Source: JAOXRU01 sp965247735 (GTDB lineage Bacteria; Bacteroidota; Bacteroidia; Flavobacteriales; Flavobacteriaceae). Taken from it: a DNA stretch of 64,000 bases. A model generated the notes under the pieces. That model was not told where the DNA came from. It made no database searches and saw only the letters and a list, made by a program, of their open reading frames with translations. Below, one piece after another: positions 25,041-34,581 of the stretch. The position numbers were made by a program, and so were the translations under genes. Every line of letters starts with the position of its first letter. Within the stretch, counting starts at the first letter, position 1. Where the stretch lies: the NCBI GenBank assembly GCA_965247735.1, contig CBDFHN010000002.1, forward strand, positions 1,550,001-1,614,000, given 5' to 3'.

Positions 25041-25092
25041 ATTTACACTACTCCCATTTAAATTCAATATATAGCATATAAAAGGTGTCTTA

Positions 25093-25132
25093 ATCGGTGT
25101 CACTAAAAAGGGTGTAATCTAGTGACACCGAT
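25093..25132. repeat. Perfect 13-bp inverted repeat upstream of the integrase gene
   Basis: ATCGGTGTCACTA (25093-25105) and TAGTGACACCGAT (25120-25132) are exact reverse complements separated by 14 bp. Additional GGTGT copies lie beside them (25084, 25111). The position, between the att site and the integrase start (88 bp before it), suits a recombinase arm or regulator binding site. Confidence 0.7.
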
Positions 25133-25219
25133 ATAGCTATAAACCGTTTTACATCAATTAGTTACAAAAATTATTTGAATAAAAAAATTGTACATTTATT
25201 GAGGTAAACCACAGCTGTC

Positions 25220-26431
25220 ATGACACGAAACACCTATTCAATTCTATTCTACATCAAAAGATCTAAATCCGATCTAAAAGAAATGTCTAACATTTATATG
25301 AGAATTACTCTTAATGGTTCTAGATCTGATATAAGTATTAATAGAAAAGTTCACTTCAATAAATGGGATGTAAAATCTAACAAAGTAAGAGGTAATGGGA
25401 AGGACTCTATGGAGATTAATTCTTTTATCGACCTAATAAGATATAAAATCAATAAAATTCATCAGTCTTTAGTTGAGGATGAAGAAAGGATTTCACCTAA
25501 ACGAATAACAAGTATTTTTAAAGGACAGACTATTAATCAAAAAATGATTTTAGAAGAATTCTTAAAGCACAATAATCGAGTAAAATCTTTAATCGGTATT
25601 GACTACTCTAAAAGCACATCAACAAGATACCACACAGCTTATAAACACTTAATGCAATTTTTAAATGAAGAATTAAAAATAGACGACTGTAGTTTTTCCG
25701 AGATTAGCCATTCCTTCATTAACAAATATGAATACTTTTTGAAAACTACACGTGGTTGCAACCATAATTCTACATTAAAATACATTAATAATTTTAAAAA
25801 AATTGTTCGAATCGCATATGCAAATGATTGGATTAGTAAAGACCCCTTCTTTAACTACAAAGCAAAATTTGAATGGAAAGAACGCGAGTACCTTACGGAA
25901 ACTGAGATACATACCCTAATATCAAAACCATTACACACTCCTAGACTTGATTTAGTGAGGGATATGTTTGTTTTTTCTTGTTTTACAGGCTTAGCTTATG
26001 CAGATGTAAAAAAACTTAGCAAAGACGATATTATCATTGGTGTTGATGGCGAACAATGGATTAAAACCAATCGAACAAAAAACAATAATACTAGTAGTAT
26101 TCCTCTCTTGTCTCCTGCCCTTAAAATCATTAATAAATACAAGCAACAGCAAAGTAATGAGAACTCAATTATTCCAGTTTTGTCAAACCAGAAAGCTAAT
26201 GCTTACCTAAAAGAGATTGCGGATTTATGCAATATCCATAAAAATCTCACCACCCATTTAGCTAGACATACTTTTGCAACTACAGTAACACTTTCAAATG
26301 GTGTTCCAATTGAAACAGTTAGTAGAATGCTTGGCCATAAGTCACTAAGGTCGACTCAACATTATGCAAAAATCATCGATAACAAAGTTAGTGATGATAT
26401 GAAAATATTAAGACAGAAAATAAATTATTAA
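25220..26431 (+). CDS. int: Tyrosine recombinase/integrase of the element
   Basis: A 403-residue site-specific integrase of the Bacteroidetes phage-integrase type. An arm-binding N-terminal region (about 1-90) and a SAM-like core-binding domain (about 110-205) precede the catalytic domain. The catalytic residues visible are HxxR at His346/Arg349 (TTHLARHTF), the LGHKS block and nucleophile Tyr382 (STQHYAKI). The usual first arginine is absent: the box reads FTGLAYADV in place of TGLRxSE, as in IntDOT-like enzymes. It is oriented away from ssrA, whose 3' end is presumably its target. Confidence 0.93.
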   Translation: MTRNTYSILFYIKRSKSDLKEMSNIYMRITLNGSRSDISINRKVHFNKWDVKSNKVRGNGKDSMEINSFIDLIRYKINKIHQSLVEDEERISPKRITSIFKGQTINQKMILEEFLKHNNRVKSLIGIDYSKSTSTRYHTAYKHLMQFLNEELKIDDCSFSEISHSFINKYEYFLKTTRGCNHNSTLKYINNFKKIVRIAYANDWISKDPFFNYKAKFEWKEREYLTETEIHTLISKPLHTPRLDLVRDMFVFSCFTGLAYADVKKLSKDDIIIGVDGEQWIKTNRTKNNNTSSIPLLSPALKIINKYKQQQSNENSIIPVLSNQKANAYLKEIADLCNIHKNLTTHLARHTFATTVTLSNGVPIETVSRMLGHKSLRSTQHYAKIIDNKVSDDMKILRQKINY

Positions 26432-26586
26432 TAAAACAAAATTTCAAAAAATATCATTAGCTTTCTTAAATAATGATATTGAACATCATTACTAGAAGAT
26501 TCTGTTTAAGTTCAATTTCTGCTGAAATTTTCCGATTTCTTATCTAAAAAATGTCAATATTTTCCAGTCAAAGATATTTAACCCTA

Positions 26587-26594
26587 TATTTTTG
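26587..26594 (+). promoter_or_regulatory. -7 box of the HTH-domain gene
   Basis: TATTTTTG fits TAnnTTTG, 14 bp before the ATG at 26609. The leader would be very short. Confidence 0.4.
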
Positions 26595-26608
26595 ACAAAA
26601 AAGATAAA

Positions 26609-27697
26609 ATGGAATATTTAACTAAACTTAAGGAATACATTGACAGTAATTTAAATACAATTTCGATACCTGATCATCAACTACATAAGAAATTCAATAT
26701 TTCCGAATCCAAATTGGAAAAAGATTTTAAAAAATTTGAAGGTCTAACTTTAAGAATCTATTTAATTCAATTAAAAATTAATCTTGCTCTTAGATTAAAA
26801 CAAGAACAACCTTCAATTAAAAATATAGATATAATGGCTATTGTCAATTACAATTATACTGAAAAATCATTCCGCAATCATTTGAAGTTATATAGTGGAG
26901 AAAGCTATGAATATTATGACTCATCCGATTTTTTTTTACTTTACAAAAACACAGAGGTATTCTTAGAAATACTTGTCAGACTTATTTTAAGTAATGAATT
27001 TGCAGAGGTAAAAATGGACAATGGTAAATTAACAATCAAACATGATGTTAAAAATTCTATCTTTCAGTTTGATCAATTTATCATACCTATTGAATCAACA
27101 CATACATATTTTATATCCTTAGATATAAATACTATGAAGTTAAACTATTCGATGTTTATTCAAAGATTGATTAACTTGAACGAGGAAGATGAAGAAATAG
27201 CGCAAGTCCCAAATCATATAAGTCCATACTTTAACATGCTATATAATGTTGATAAAATATTTGAACCTCACACAAATTATAGATTAACTGATTGTATAAA
27301 AGATTGGAATAAATATGTGACTGCTAAAAAACATTTTTCTTCCTACTTTTCTGATCATGGTTTTTACGAATTGGATGTTCATAGTACTAAAGATTTAATA
27401 AAAATGAATACAAATGCTTTTTTCATAAAGGGAACAAATAGCATTATAGATAAATTAAAAAATAGATTAAGAAATGAATTTGAGAAGGTTTTTAATGACA
27501 AATTCGGTTTTATATTATCATATTTCAATGAGTATTTAAAGTCTGTAAAAGAGGATAATTATAAAAAAATGAAATCATTTTTAACTAGCATTAATAACTT
27601 TGATTTAAAAAAAATAGATCTATTAATCCAAGTAACTTGTCATCCATACATAGGTGATTTGAATATTGTTATTATGTTGAAAATATGTATCTACTAA
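26609..27697 (+). CDS. AraC-like HTH-containing protein of unknown function, element-borne
   Basis: A 362-residue protein. Residues 1-95 resemble an AraC-type double HTH (YIDSNLNTISIPDHQLHKKF, then FEGLTLRIYLIQLKINLAL, then IMAIVNYNYTEKSFRNHLKL), placed N-terminally instead of the usual C-terminal position. The remaining 270 residues are acidic/aromatic and unrecognised. Near the stop the reading appears to slip: the next frame (27685-27825) continues as a highly charged helix, so a one-base indel or a programmed frameshift at about 27665-27680 may have shortened it. It lies between the integrase and the tra block. Confidence 0.6.
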   Translation: MEYLTKLKEYIDSNLNTISIPDHQLHKKFNISESKLEKDFKKFEGLTLRIYLIQLKINLALRLKQEQPSIKNIDIMAIVNYNYTEKSFRNHLKLYSGESYEYYDSSDFFLLYKNTEVFLEILVRLILSNEFAEVKMDNGKLTIKHDVKNSIFQFDQFIIPIESTHTYFISLDINTMKLNYSMFIQRLINLNEEDEEIAQVPNHISPYFNMLYNVDKIFEPHTNYRLTDCIKDWNKYVTAKKHFSSYFSDHGFYELDVHSTKDLIKMNTNAFFIKGTNSIIDKLKNRLRNEFEKVFNDKFGFILSYFNEYLKSVKEDNYKKMKSFLTSINNFDLKKIDLLIQVTCHPYIGDLNIVIMLKICIY

Positions 27698-27825
27698 AAA
27701 AACTAAGAAGATTAGATAATGATAGTTTAGCTAATTTAGTTATCAAATTTAGAATAGGCTACAACAACAGAAATGATAATGAAGAAATGGTAATTGAAGA
27801 ATTATTATCAAAACTTATTGAATAG
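27685..27825 (+). CDS. Small 46-residue frame overlapping the end of the HTH protein
   Basis: It starts MYLLKKLRRLDNDSLANL and ends EELLSKLIE. It overlaps the last 13 bp of the preceding gene in another frame. The frame stays open upstream (EYCYYVEN before the Met), so it is either the displaced C-terminus of the preceding protein or a short separate protein. I cannot decide between these from one sequence. Confidence 0.4.
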   Translation: MYLLKKLRRLDNDSLANLVIKFRIGYNNRNDNEEMVIEELLSKLIE

Positions 27826-27867
27826 TGTTTCAAATAATACCCAATGCCCTTCCCGCCCTCAACACTA

Positions 27868-27900
27868 AAGCCCTAACAAACAATTACTAGGGCTTTTTAA
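27868..27900. terminator. Hairpin between the HTH gene and traN
   Basis: AAGCCCTA (27868-27875) facing TAGGGCTT (27888-27895) followed by TTT. It lies between two convergent transcription units and probably ends both. Confidence 0.75.
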
Positions 27901-27922
27901 TTCACGAGCACAATATTTATTT

Positions 27923-28717
27923 TCAATCTCTTAACACAACCTTCCTCCCCCCATTCTTCTCATAGATCTCAATTTGAAGTTTTTCCATTTCACCCAATAC
28001 AAACTTAGGGAGTACAAAAACGAATTTTTGTGATGCTTCCTTTTTTATCATTTCGGGGAATTTATGCTTGTAAATCACTTTTTGAAGCAACTTCTGAAAT
28101 GAAGATTTTCGTCTTTTAGTTCCATTCGTTATGAATATTTGTAATTGATCAATTTCAAAATCAATAGTAGAAGTATTAGTCATTTCTATAACTAGATATA
28201 CTTCAGTGTTTTTATATTCTTTTGCTTGCAACCTAAGTTTTAATCCTTGTTTCTTTGCACTAGCCAGGCGCTTTAACTTTGTGCCTAAAAGATATTTACA
28301 AAAATCTTTATATCCATGTAATTTTAGTGCCTTAAGATCTAATGGAATACTATCCTTTCTTATATCATCAAGTACTGGTCGTTCTTTGCCTATACTTTCT
28401 TCTTTGGCTATAAAATAATTTAGTTCTGGTAGTTTTTTCTTGAATTTAATGATATAAGCATATACATCTCCATTGTTGGTTACTACCAAAAGATTACTTT
28501 CTTTGCCTGGTACCGCTTGTAATAATCCAAAATATTGTTCCTTTTCACGATTGTATGTAAATACAAAATTTTTAGTTCCTGTTACGCCTTGTCGAATAGG
28601 ATCACTAAAAAACAAAGCTACATTTTTCCGATTGTTTGCATAAATAGTGTCCAATGCCTTTTGGGCAGTTACTGGCATAGACACTATAATTAAAAGCAAT
28701 ATTATATACGTTTTCAT
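27923..28717 (-). CDS. traN: Conjugative transposon protein TraN (DUF4138, VirB9-like)
   Basis: A 264-residue exported protein (signal MKTYIILLLIIVSMPVTAQ). The pattern DTIYANNRKNVALFFSDPI near the N-terminus and the late beta-rich domain with EYKNTEVYLVIEMTNTSTID fit the TraN/DUF4138 family, the outer-membrane-complex component of Bacteroidetes type IV secretion. It is the last tra gene present here; traO, traP and traQ, which usually follow, are absent. It begins 17 bp after the traM stop. Confidence 0.85.
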   Translation of the reverse strand: MKTYIILLLIIVSMPVTAQKALDTIYANNRKNVALFFSDPIRQGVTGTKNFVFTYNREKEQYFGLLQAVPGKESNLLVVTNNGDVYAYIIKFKKKLPELNYFIAKEESIGKERPVLDDIRKDSIPLDLKALKLHGYKDFCKYLLGTKLKRLASAKKQGLKLRLQAKEYKNTEVYLVIEMTNTSTIDFEIDQLQIFITNGTKRRKSSFQKLLQKVIYKHKFPEMIKKEASQKFVFVLPKFVLGEMEKLQIEIYEKNGGRKVVLRD

Positions 28718-28733
28718 ATGTTTAATTTTAGTA

Positions 28734-29693
28734 TTAGTACCATTTTGTATTAGTATTCCTTACTTTAAGTATCAAGCGATATCTATCATTTACAGTTACT
28801 TTTATGGTTCTACGGTTTCTTTGAAATAAACTTTTAAAACCACTTACCTGGGGCACACCTGCAATATTAATATCATCTACCATATCCGTTATTACCTTCT
28901 GTGTAGCTTCAGCTCTAAAGCTGTTTTCTATATAAATTCCTTCACTCCCGTCAGCCAAATCAAAGGCTTTTAAACGAGTAGGACGGTGATTGATATTTTG
29001 AATTTCAATTAATGCTCGATTGGGCTTAAAACTTATAAACCCATAGACAACTGTATTTCTACGAATTACTTTTCCGTTTATTCTAGCGGCTGCCATGAGG
29101 CGCATTCTTATTCTAGAATTTGCTTTTATCACCTGCTTTCCATCAATTTCTACATAAATCATATCATCAGTACTAGCAATAAGATTAAGCTCATTTTTTA
29201 CCGGATGAGAAGCAAAAAACAATTGTTGCTCCAACGCTATTTCTTTGGCATAAACCATATTATCATTTCTAACTTCAACAGAATCAATTGCTGGGGCATC
29301 AGGTATATATTCAACCACTTCTGAAGAACTCATAGGTATGTTTTCATAGGTATGTTCCTCATAAATTAAATGCTCATTATAATAGATACTATCAATTAGC
29401 TGCTTCTTTTCTTTTTCCAATAAGTTTGGATCATAAACTCCTAAGGAGTCTAACAACCGATCGTTATAAATACTTGGTGCATTTACTTGTTTTTCTTTTC
29501 TTATCGCTTTTAAAGCATCCAATTTGGTCATATATATTACCTGGTCATTATTCAATTCAGGTAATGGAATTTGATTACTGTCAATATCAGAATCCTCCTC
29601 TTCTCCCATTATTAATGCCGTATAAGCAATAATAAAAACTAGGATACATAACAGTACAGTTCCAAAAACGATTTTATTTTTTTCTATTTTCAT
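28734..29693 (-). CDS. traM: Conjugative transposon protein TraM (VirB10-like)
   Basis: A 319-residue inner-membrane-anchored protein with one N-terminal helix (about 9-30), a Pro/Asp-rich linker and a C-terminal TraM domain (MIYVEIDGKQVIKANSRIRM through GVPQVSGFKSLFQRN). VirB10-like proteins bridge the inner and outer membranes in the transfer channel. The length is somewhat short for the family because of a short linker. It lies between traK and traN; a separate traL gene is not seen. Confidence 0.88.
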   Translation of the reverse strand: MKIEKNKIVFGTVLLCILVFIIAYTALIMGEEEDSDIDSNQIPLPELNNDQVIYMTKLDALKAIRKEKQVNAPSIYNDRLLDSLGVYDPNLLEKEKKQLIDSIYYNEHLIYEEHTYENIPMSSSEVVEYIPDAPAIDSVEVRNDNMVYAKEIALEQQLFFASHPVKNELNLIASTDDMIYVEIDGKQVIKANSRIRMRLMAAARINGKVIRRNTVVYGFISFKPNRALIEIQNINHRPTRLKAFDLADGSEGIYIENSFRAEATQKVITDMVDDINIAGVPQVSGFKSLFQRNRRTIKVTVNDRYRLILKVRNTNTKWY

Positions 29694-29733
29694 TTGCCTT
29701 TCTTTATTAGATATACATCAAATACATCTTTGG

Positions 29734-30345
29734 TTATTCTGCTTTTATTTTCTTTAATCTGTTTTCATAAAAGTCAGTAATCAACAAACCATGTGGGTTT
29801 TTAGGAAAATTACGCTCCACATGAATTAGTTTGCCTGAAGTTGTAAGTTCGTAGGCATCTACTACCGTTCCTCTATTAATTTCAAACCGAACAACAGTTT
29901 TAAAACCATAAGGTTTCTGCTCAATATTTACTTTAGATTCTACACTTATTACCTTCTGGATTAAAGAATATTGCAAAAGCCTATTGTACACGCCATCTGC
30001 TCTTTTTTGCTGATATAACGCATCTACAGAACTATTTCCTAGCCATAACGATTTCTCAATGTTCTTTTCATAATTACTGGCATTCATATGGTAGAAATAG
30101 GTATGAAAAAGTTCTAAATGTGATAAAACTTCAACATTTAAATTCTCCCGCTGCGAAACCAGTTTTAATGGAATAACACTTCCTTCTTGGTTAACTGCAA
30201 ATGCCGTATTTAATACTTTTTGATGTAGCTTAAAATTCAGTAAAACCGATACTACAGATGTAACTACAGATCCAATCACGACGGCTATAACAACATAGCG
30301 GTTGAATTTTAACGTGTCATATATATTTTTATAAGGTGTTTTCAT
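29734..30345 (-). CDS. traK: Conjugative transposon protein TraK (VirB8-like)
   Basis: A 203-residue protein with the typical opening MKTPYKNIYDTLKFNRYVVI, a single helix at about 17-38 and a periplasmic NTF2-like domain. The block HTYFYHMNASNYEKNIEKSL is characteristic of TraK. It forms part of the inner-membrane assembly of the conjugation apparatus. It starts 22 bp after the traJ stop. Confidence 0.88.
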   Translation of the reverse strand: MKTPYKNIYDTLKFNRYVVIAVVIGSVVTSVVSVLLNFKLHQKVLNTAFAVNQEGSVIPLKLVSQRENLNVEVLSHLELFHTYFYHMNASNYEKNIEKSLWLGNSSVDALYQQKRADGVYNRLLQYSLIQKVISVESKVNIEQKPYGFKTVVRFEINRGTVVDAYELTTSGKLIHVERNFPKNPHGLLITDFYENRLKKIKAE

Positions 30346-30367
30346 TTTTGATGTTTTTGATTGCTAA

Positions 30368-31189
30368 TTATGCACCACTAAAAAGCCTAAATGTAAAAGT
30401 GGTTGCTCTTTTATAAAGTTTAAACTTGAGTAAAACGATAAAGCCAATAGACCCTAATTCTACCAATGGAGCAAAAAACTGACTGCCCCAATCTGTTCCC
30501 AAAAGATTGTTCCAAAAATTTGTATTAATTTCTGTGTAGAGACTATTGACAAATACATTCACCAGAAAAAAAGCGGGAACTAACATATACACACCAGCAT
30601 AGAGTTTAAAAAAGTTATAAGCTAATGCTCTAAACTTCTCAAATACAGCTAGGCTAATTACTAATGGGAAAAACGCCTGCATAATGCCAAGTAAAAAGTA
30701 ACGTTCTGCTAAAAAAAGTGGATAGATAAACAAATCCAATAACCAGAGAAACATTCCAATGATAAAAGACACTATTTTTAATCCATATAATGGTGTTACC
30801 AGGGCTTCATAAAGCAATGCAAACGCTTTTTTGGCTGCTTCCATAGCCCCCACATCTTGTTCAATTGAAATGTTTTGCAATTGTAAAGGCAGGAGTGCTG
30901 GAGCCGTATTTCGATATTGATTTTCTATAGCAACCAATATCGTGTCAAAAACAGTAAGTACCTGAGATGAGAAAATAACAAGTATGACTATAGCAAAGTT
31001 TTTTACTAACTCTACTGGAGTTAATCCCCAGGTGTAACCTTCGTTAGTAGCTACCCCTTCATTGTATTTTTTTAAGATATTAATTAAAAAAAAGAGGAGT
31101 GCCAGTGTTTTCATCCCAGTAATAGTATACTGGGAGAAATCACTGTTTTTAATAGTAGTGAAAACGGTATCAATATATTCTAGTTCCAT
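30368..31189 (-). CDS. traJ: Conjugative transposon protein TraJ (VirB6-like)
   Basis: A 273-residue polytopic membrane protein with about six helices. The segment GYTWGLTPVELVKNFAIVIL, the FIGMFLWLLDLFIYPLFLAE run and the SLAVFEKFRALAYNFFKLY loop mark the TraJ family. It probably lines the inner-membrane pore. It starts 12 bp after the traI stop within the operon. Confidence 0.87.
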   Translation of the reverse strand: MELEYIDTVFTTIKNSDFSQYTITGMKTLALLFFLINILKKYNEGVATNEGYTWGLTPVELVKNFAIVILVIFSSQVLTVFDTILVAIENQYRNTAPALLPLQLQNISIEQDVGAMEAAKKAFALLYEALVTPLYGLKIVSFIIGMFLWLLDLFIYPLFLAERYFLLGIMQAFFPLVISLAVFEKFRALAYNFFKLYAGVYMLVPAFFLVNVFVNSLYTEINTNFWNNLLGTDWGSQFFAPLVELGSIGFIVLLKFKLYKRATTFTFRLFSGA

Positions 31190-31201
31190 TTTCTTGGACT
31201 A

Positions 31202-31783
31202 TTAATAGCGGGTAGCTCTATTATTAATTTTATCCTGCATCTCCCTAAACGCTATAATCTCCTTATATCGCCTAGTTTTTGCTTCAATTTCGGCAACCAT
31301 CTCTTTTGACTCTTGCTCTTTTGCCTTTAGAATAGCTGCTCTTTCACCATCAGTCATTTTCATACTACCTGAAGAAAGAATCTGATCTATATAATTCAAA
31401 GCTTCAGTAGAGCTCTTAATAATGCCATTAAAGGAGTCTGAAATTCTATTAACCTCGTCAGATTTAATGTATTTTGAGTTTAGAATTTCTCTAAGGTCAT
31501 TATGTACCATTTCATAGAGATGATGATTGTTTTTAGCCAACTCTTTAACAGCATTAAGCTGCTTTATTACATTATTAACCTTATCGATATTCTCTTTTTG
31601 TTGTTTTAAAAATTTTACAGTTTTCATAAGTTGTGAGGTCTGTTTACCTGACTCCAGCAAGGTTTTTATAAAACTGATAAAATTGGTATTGTCATAAACT
31701 GGCATTCCTTGAGCCATACTGTGACTATTTACCAAAAAGATAAGTACTATGGCAAATAGGATTTTTTTAACTGTTTGTTTCAT
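31202..31783 (-). CDS. traI: Conjugative transposon protein TraI (DUF4141, VirB5-like)
   Basis: A 193-residue exported protein (signal about residues 1-24, ending SHSMAQ). The mature part is almost entirely coiled-coil helix (VKFLKQQKENIDKVNNVIKQ, then ILKAKEQESKEMVAEIEAK), as in the VirB5-like/DUF4141 family. It is shorter than some homologues, but its position between traG and traJ is standard. Confidence 0.8.
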   Translation of the reverse strand: MKQTVKKILFAIVLIFLVNSHSMAQGMPVYDNTNFISFIKTLLESGKQTSQLMKTVKFLKQQKENIDKVNNVIKQLNAVKELAKNNHHLYEMVHNDLREILNSKYIKSDEVNRISDSFNGIIKSSTEALNYIDQILSSGSMKMTDGERAAILKAKEQESKEMVAEIEAKTRRYKEIIAFREMQDKINNRATRY

Positions 31784-31837
31784 GATGATGATGTTTAATT
31801 GTTCTTAAAATTTCTATTGTTTATAATTCACACTCAA

Positions 31838-34252
31838 CTATTCATTTCTTGACTTCAGCGCGATAAATTCTGTAATTGCCAGTTCCATGTTTTTAGTTTT
31901 ATGATATAGGTCCATTATTGCAACATTTTCTTCACCATCGGTGAGATAAGCAGCATAGACTTTTGGTGGTACTTCCAGTCGGAATACATTACTCTGTTTT
32001 CCTATTTTGATAAACATTTCGGTATACTTTCGCTTTCCGATAAGGTTATTACGGATAGATTTTAACTGGTTTAAATCATGAGACGACAAACTAAGTCGTG
32101 CTGCTAATTCTTCATATCCTTTTTCATTATGAAGACTATAAATTACCTGAGTGTTTTCTAGAATACTAGCTGAAGTTGCATTTTTAGGAAGCTGGTTAAT
32201 GGATTGTAGAATAATGCCAATAGCACCGTTTTGCTTTCTAATAGCTTGGTAATAAAACTCCACACTTTCCAGTACATTATCAAACTTCAATTGCTTTGCA
32301 AACTCATCAAATAATATGATTCCCTTCTCCGCTTTATTCTGCCAAATGGTTCTTTGTATGGCAGATTTAATAAGCTTTAGCATTACAGAGAGGATTTCTT
32401 TGTTATCCCTTACTTCGTCAAGTTCAAAAACAATTAATCGCTTGTCTTCAATCTTGTAGCTTTGGTCTCCATCAATATTAAAAAGGAAACTGTACAATCC
32501 ATCATCCACATATTCAGAAATGATGTGTAAGAAATACTTAGGATCAAAATGAGCACTATTCAAATGAAGATCATCCAAGATATTTTCTTTATGTGCTTCA
32601 ATAAAATGATACAATCCATGCAAAGAGTGTTTTTCTCTATGCACCAAATAATAGTGAAGTAATACTTTTTTAACAGCCACTTCCTTGGCTTTGGACACCT
32701 TATTCCCTTCTGCTAGAAGTTCTAATAAAAAGATAGCTAAATCCTCCAATCGCTCAGGAGTTAAATCACTTTCACTAGCAATATAAAAAGGATTAATCCC
32801 TAAATTCTTGCCTTGTTCATAGCGTAGAATAATATGGTCATCAGGATACAGCTTTGCAAATTTTGCATAAGAGCCTCCGAGATCGATAATCACCAATCGC
32901 ACACCGCTTTCAAAATACTGCCTTAGAATATTGTTTGCTAAAAACGATTTCCCTTCACCAGTAGGCGCAAATATGGCGAAATTTCGGGCTTTGATACGCT
33001 TCTTCTTTTCATCCCATACATCCTTAAGCACAGGAATATTGTATTGCCGATCATTAAAAATAATCCCACTAAGGTCTGATCTATAATTGCTGTTATTTAG
33101 ATACAAACAAAGCGCATGTTTTAAATCGGAAACATATAAATCCTCATTCGAAAAATTAGACGAGAAACAGGGATAACTATTCAGAAAGTACTGGATTCGT
33201 TCTGTACCACTAGGATAATATGGAATAATATCCAATTCCTTAAACTCCGTATTTATCTTAGAAGCAATGCTTCCAAGCATTTGTGGATCTTCAGACCAAA
33301 ACACTACATTAAGATGTCCCCTAACAATTCTAGAAGAATCATCAGTATTAATCTGATCTACAATATGCTGGATCTTCTTTAAAATAACTTTATTCTGAGT
33401 TCCGAAATTGGAACTTTTATTGAGTTCTTCTATTTTCTTGTCTAATAATTTTCTCCATTTGTGTTTGTCATCCAAAAAGATAATCTGATTCACAATATGG
33501 TTTTCATTAAGACTAAGCCCTAGCCCATCTATAAACCCTTGATGAAAAATAAAATCATCAGAAGTATAGCGTTCATTGGTCTTACTACTTTGCAATAGTT
33601 CTCCCAAACAGCGCTCACTGTTTACTGCCAATACATCAAAATGATTTCTTCCGATTGTAATTCCTTTTTTATCCAATTGAATATCGGTATCGAAACCCTC
33701 GTTATAGCCATTAAAATAGGTATCGGTAGCCTCCATTATCCTTTTTTCATTCAAAGGCTGAATATTTATCTTTCTGCTATTATTGATAAAGGATACTGCA
33801 TCTTGTACCGCTATAACAAACTCCTTTACCGAAAGATTCATTTTTTTATGAATTGCTTTTTCAATTGCAATAAACGGGTTGCAATATTTACTGGTCTGCT
33901 GCCCTTTATGTAGTGGTAACACAAAATATATAAAACATTGATGGCTTAGATAATCTCTATCTTTAAAATGCAGATGCGTAGCCTTTTCTAAAAAAGTAGT
34001 ATTGGGCAATTGCTCAGCCGCATATTTTTTTTTCTGGTAACAATCTTGCTTATGTACAATAGTTCCATTAGGAAGCGATTTAAAAGCTTGAAACCATGCA
34101 CCGTGTATACTAGAAAAGTCTTCTTCTGATAAAGAATAGACTTCTGGAAGAAATACTTCATAGCCCAAAACTACATTACCATTGCTTGCAAAAACTACAT
34201 TCTCATCTATGGATAGAATTGGATGGTGAGCGGATAGATTTATTTTTTTCAT
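31838..34252 (-). CDS. traG: Conjugation ATPase TraG (VirB4 family)
   Basis: An 804-residue type IV secretion ATPase. The Walker A motif APTGEGKS lies around residue 430 and the Walker B GIILFDEFAKQL around residue 645. The N-terminal third carries the TraG-specific domain starting INLSAHHPILSIDENVVFAS. It powers pilus assembly and substrate transfer. It is full length with no visible lesion, so the tra block retains coding integrity even though flanking genes are missing. Confidence 0.93.
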   Translation of the reverse strand: MKKINLSAHHPILSIDENVVFASNGNVVLGYEVFLPEVYSLSEEDFSSIHGAWFQAFKSLPNGTIVHKQDCYQKKKYAAEQLPNTTFLEKATHLHFKDRDYLSHQCFIYFVLPLHKGQQTSKYCNPFIAIEKAIHKKMNLSVKEFVIAVQDAVSFINNSRKINIQPLNEKRIMEATDTYFNGYNEGFDTDIQLDKKGITIGRNHFDVLAVNSERCLGELLQSSKTNERYTSDDFIFHQGFIDGLGLSLNENHIVNQIIFLDDKHKWRKLLDKKIEELNKSSNFGTQNKVILKKIQHIVDQINTDDSSRIVRGHLNVVFWSEDPQMLGSIASKINTEFKELDIIPYYPSGTERIQYFLNSYPCFSSNFSNEDLYVSDLKHALCLYLNNSNYRSDLSGIIFNDRQYNIPVLKDVWDEKKKRIKARNFAIFAPTGEGKSFLANNILRQYFESGVRLVIIDLGGSYAKFAKLYPDDHIILRYEQGKNLGINPFYIASESDLTPERLEDLAIFLLELLAEGNKVSKAKEVAVKKVLLHYYLVHREKHSLHGLYHFIEAHKENILDDLHLNSAHFDPKYFLHIISEYVDDGLYSFLFNIDGDQSYKIEDKRLIVFELDEVRDNKEILSVMLKLIKSAIQRTIWQNKAEKGIILFDEFAKQLKFDNVLESVEFYYQAIRKQNGAIGIILQSINQLPKNATSASILENTQVIYSLHNEKGYEELAARLSLSSHDLNQLKSIRNNLIGKRKYTEMFIKIGKQSNVFRLEVPPKVYAAYLTDGEENVAIMDLYHKTKNMELAITEFIALKSRNE

Positions 34253-34279
34253 AGTACTACGGAATTATACCTAAGGACA

Positions 34280-34564
34280 TTATGAGTTCTCATAATGCAA
34301 TAGGTTGTCTTTTTTATTGGTTATAATTTTTGGAAAGGGATTAGAAAAAATGAACAAGCCAGGATTAGAAACCATATAACTAAGCCCCATAAATAATGAA
34401 GCATTTATAGCAAAGGCACTGAGAACAGCAATAAGGCTAAAAGAAAAAATGATGAATAATAATGATCCAACTATGGAAATCATCATAATGGCCAAAGAGG
34501 ACAATGGCAAACCCATTACCAATGCTCTTTTTCTAATATCTCTATAGGTACAGTACTTTTTCAT
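34280..34564 (-). CDS. traF: Conjugative transposon protein TraF (DUF4133, VirB3-like)
   Basis: A 94-residue protein with two adjacent hydrophobic helices (about 18-40 and 42-60) and the family ending GLFIFSNPFPKIITNKKDN. It lies between traE and traG, as in other Bacteroidetes elements. Confidence 0.85.
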   Translation of the reverse strand: MKKYCTYRDIRKRALVMGLPLSSLAIMMISIVGSLLFIIFSFSLIAVLSAFAINASLFMGLSYMVSNPGLFIFSNPFPKIITNKKDNLLHYENS

Positions 34565-34581
34565 AGCATTATTAGTATAGA

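Noticed and set aside
26609..27697. Classification as an ordinary AraC transcriptional activator
   Set aside because: The HTH-like part is at the N-terminus and the remaining domain is unrecognised, so a regulator function cannot be stated firmly.
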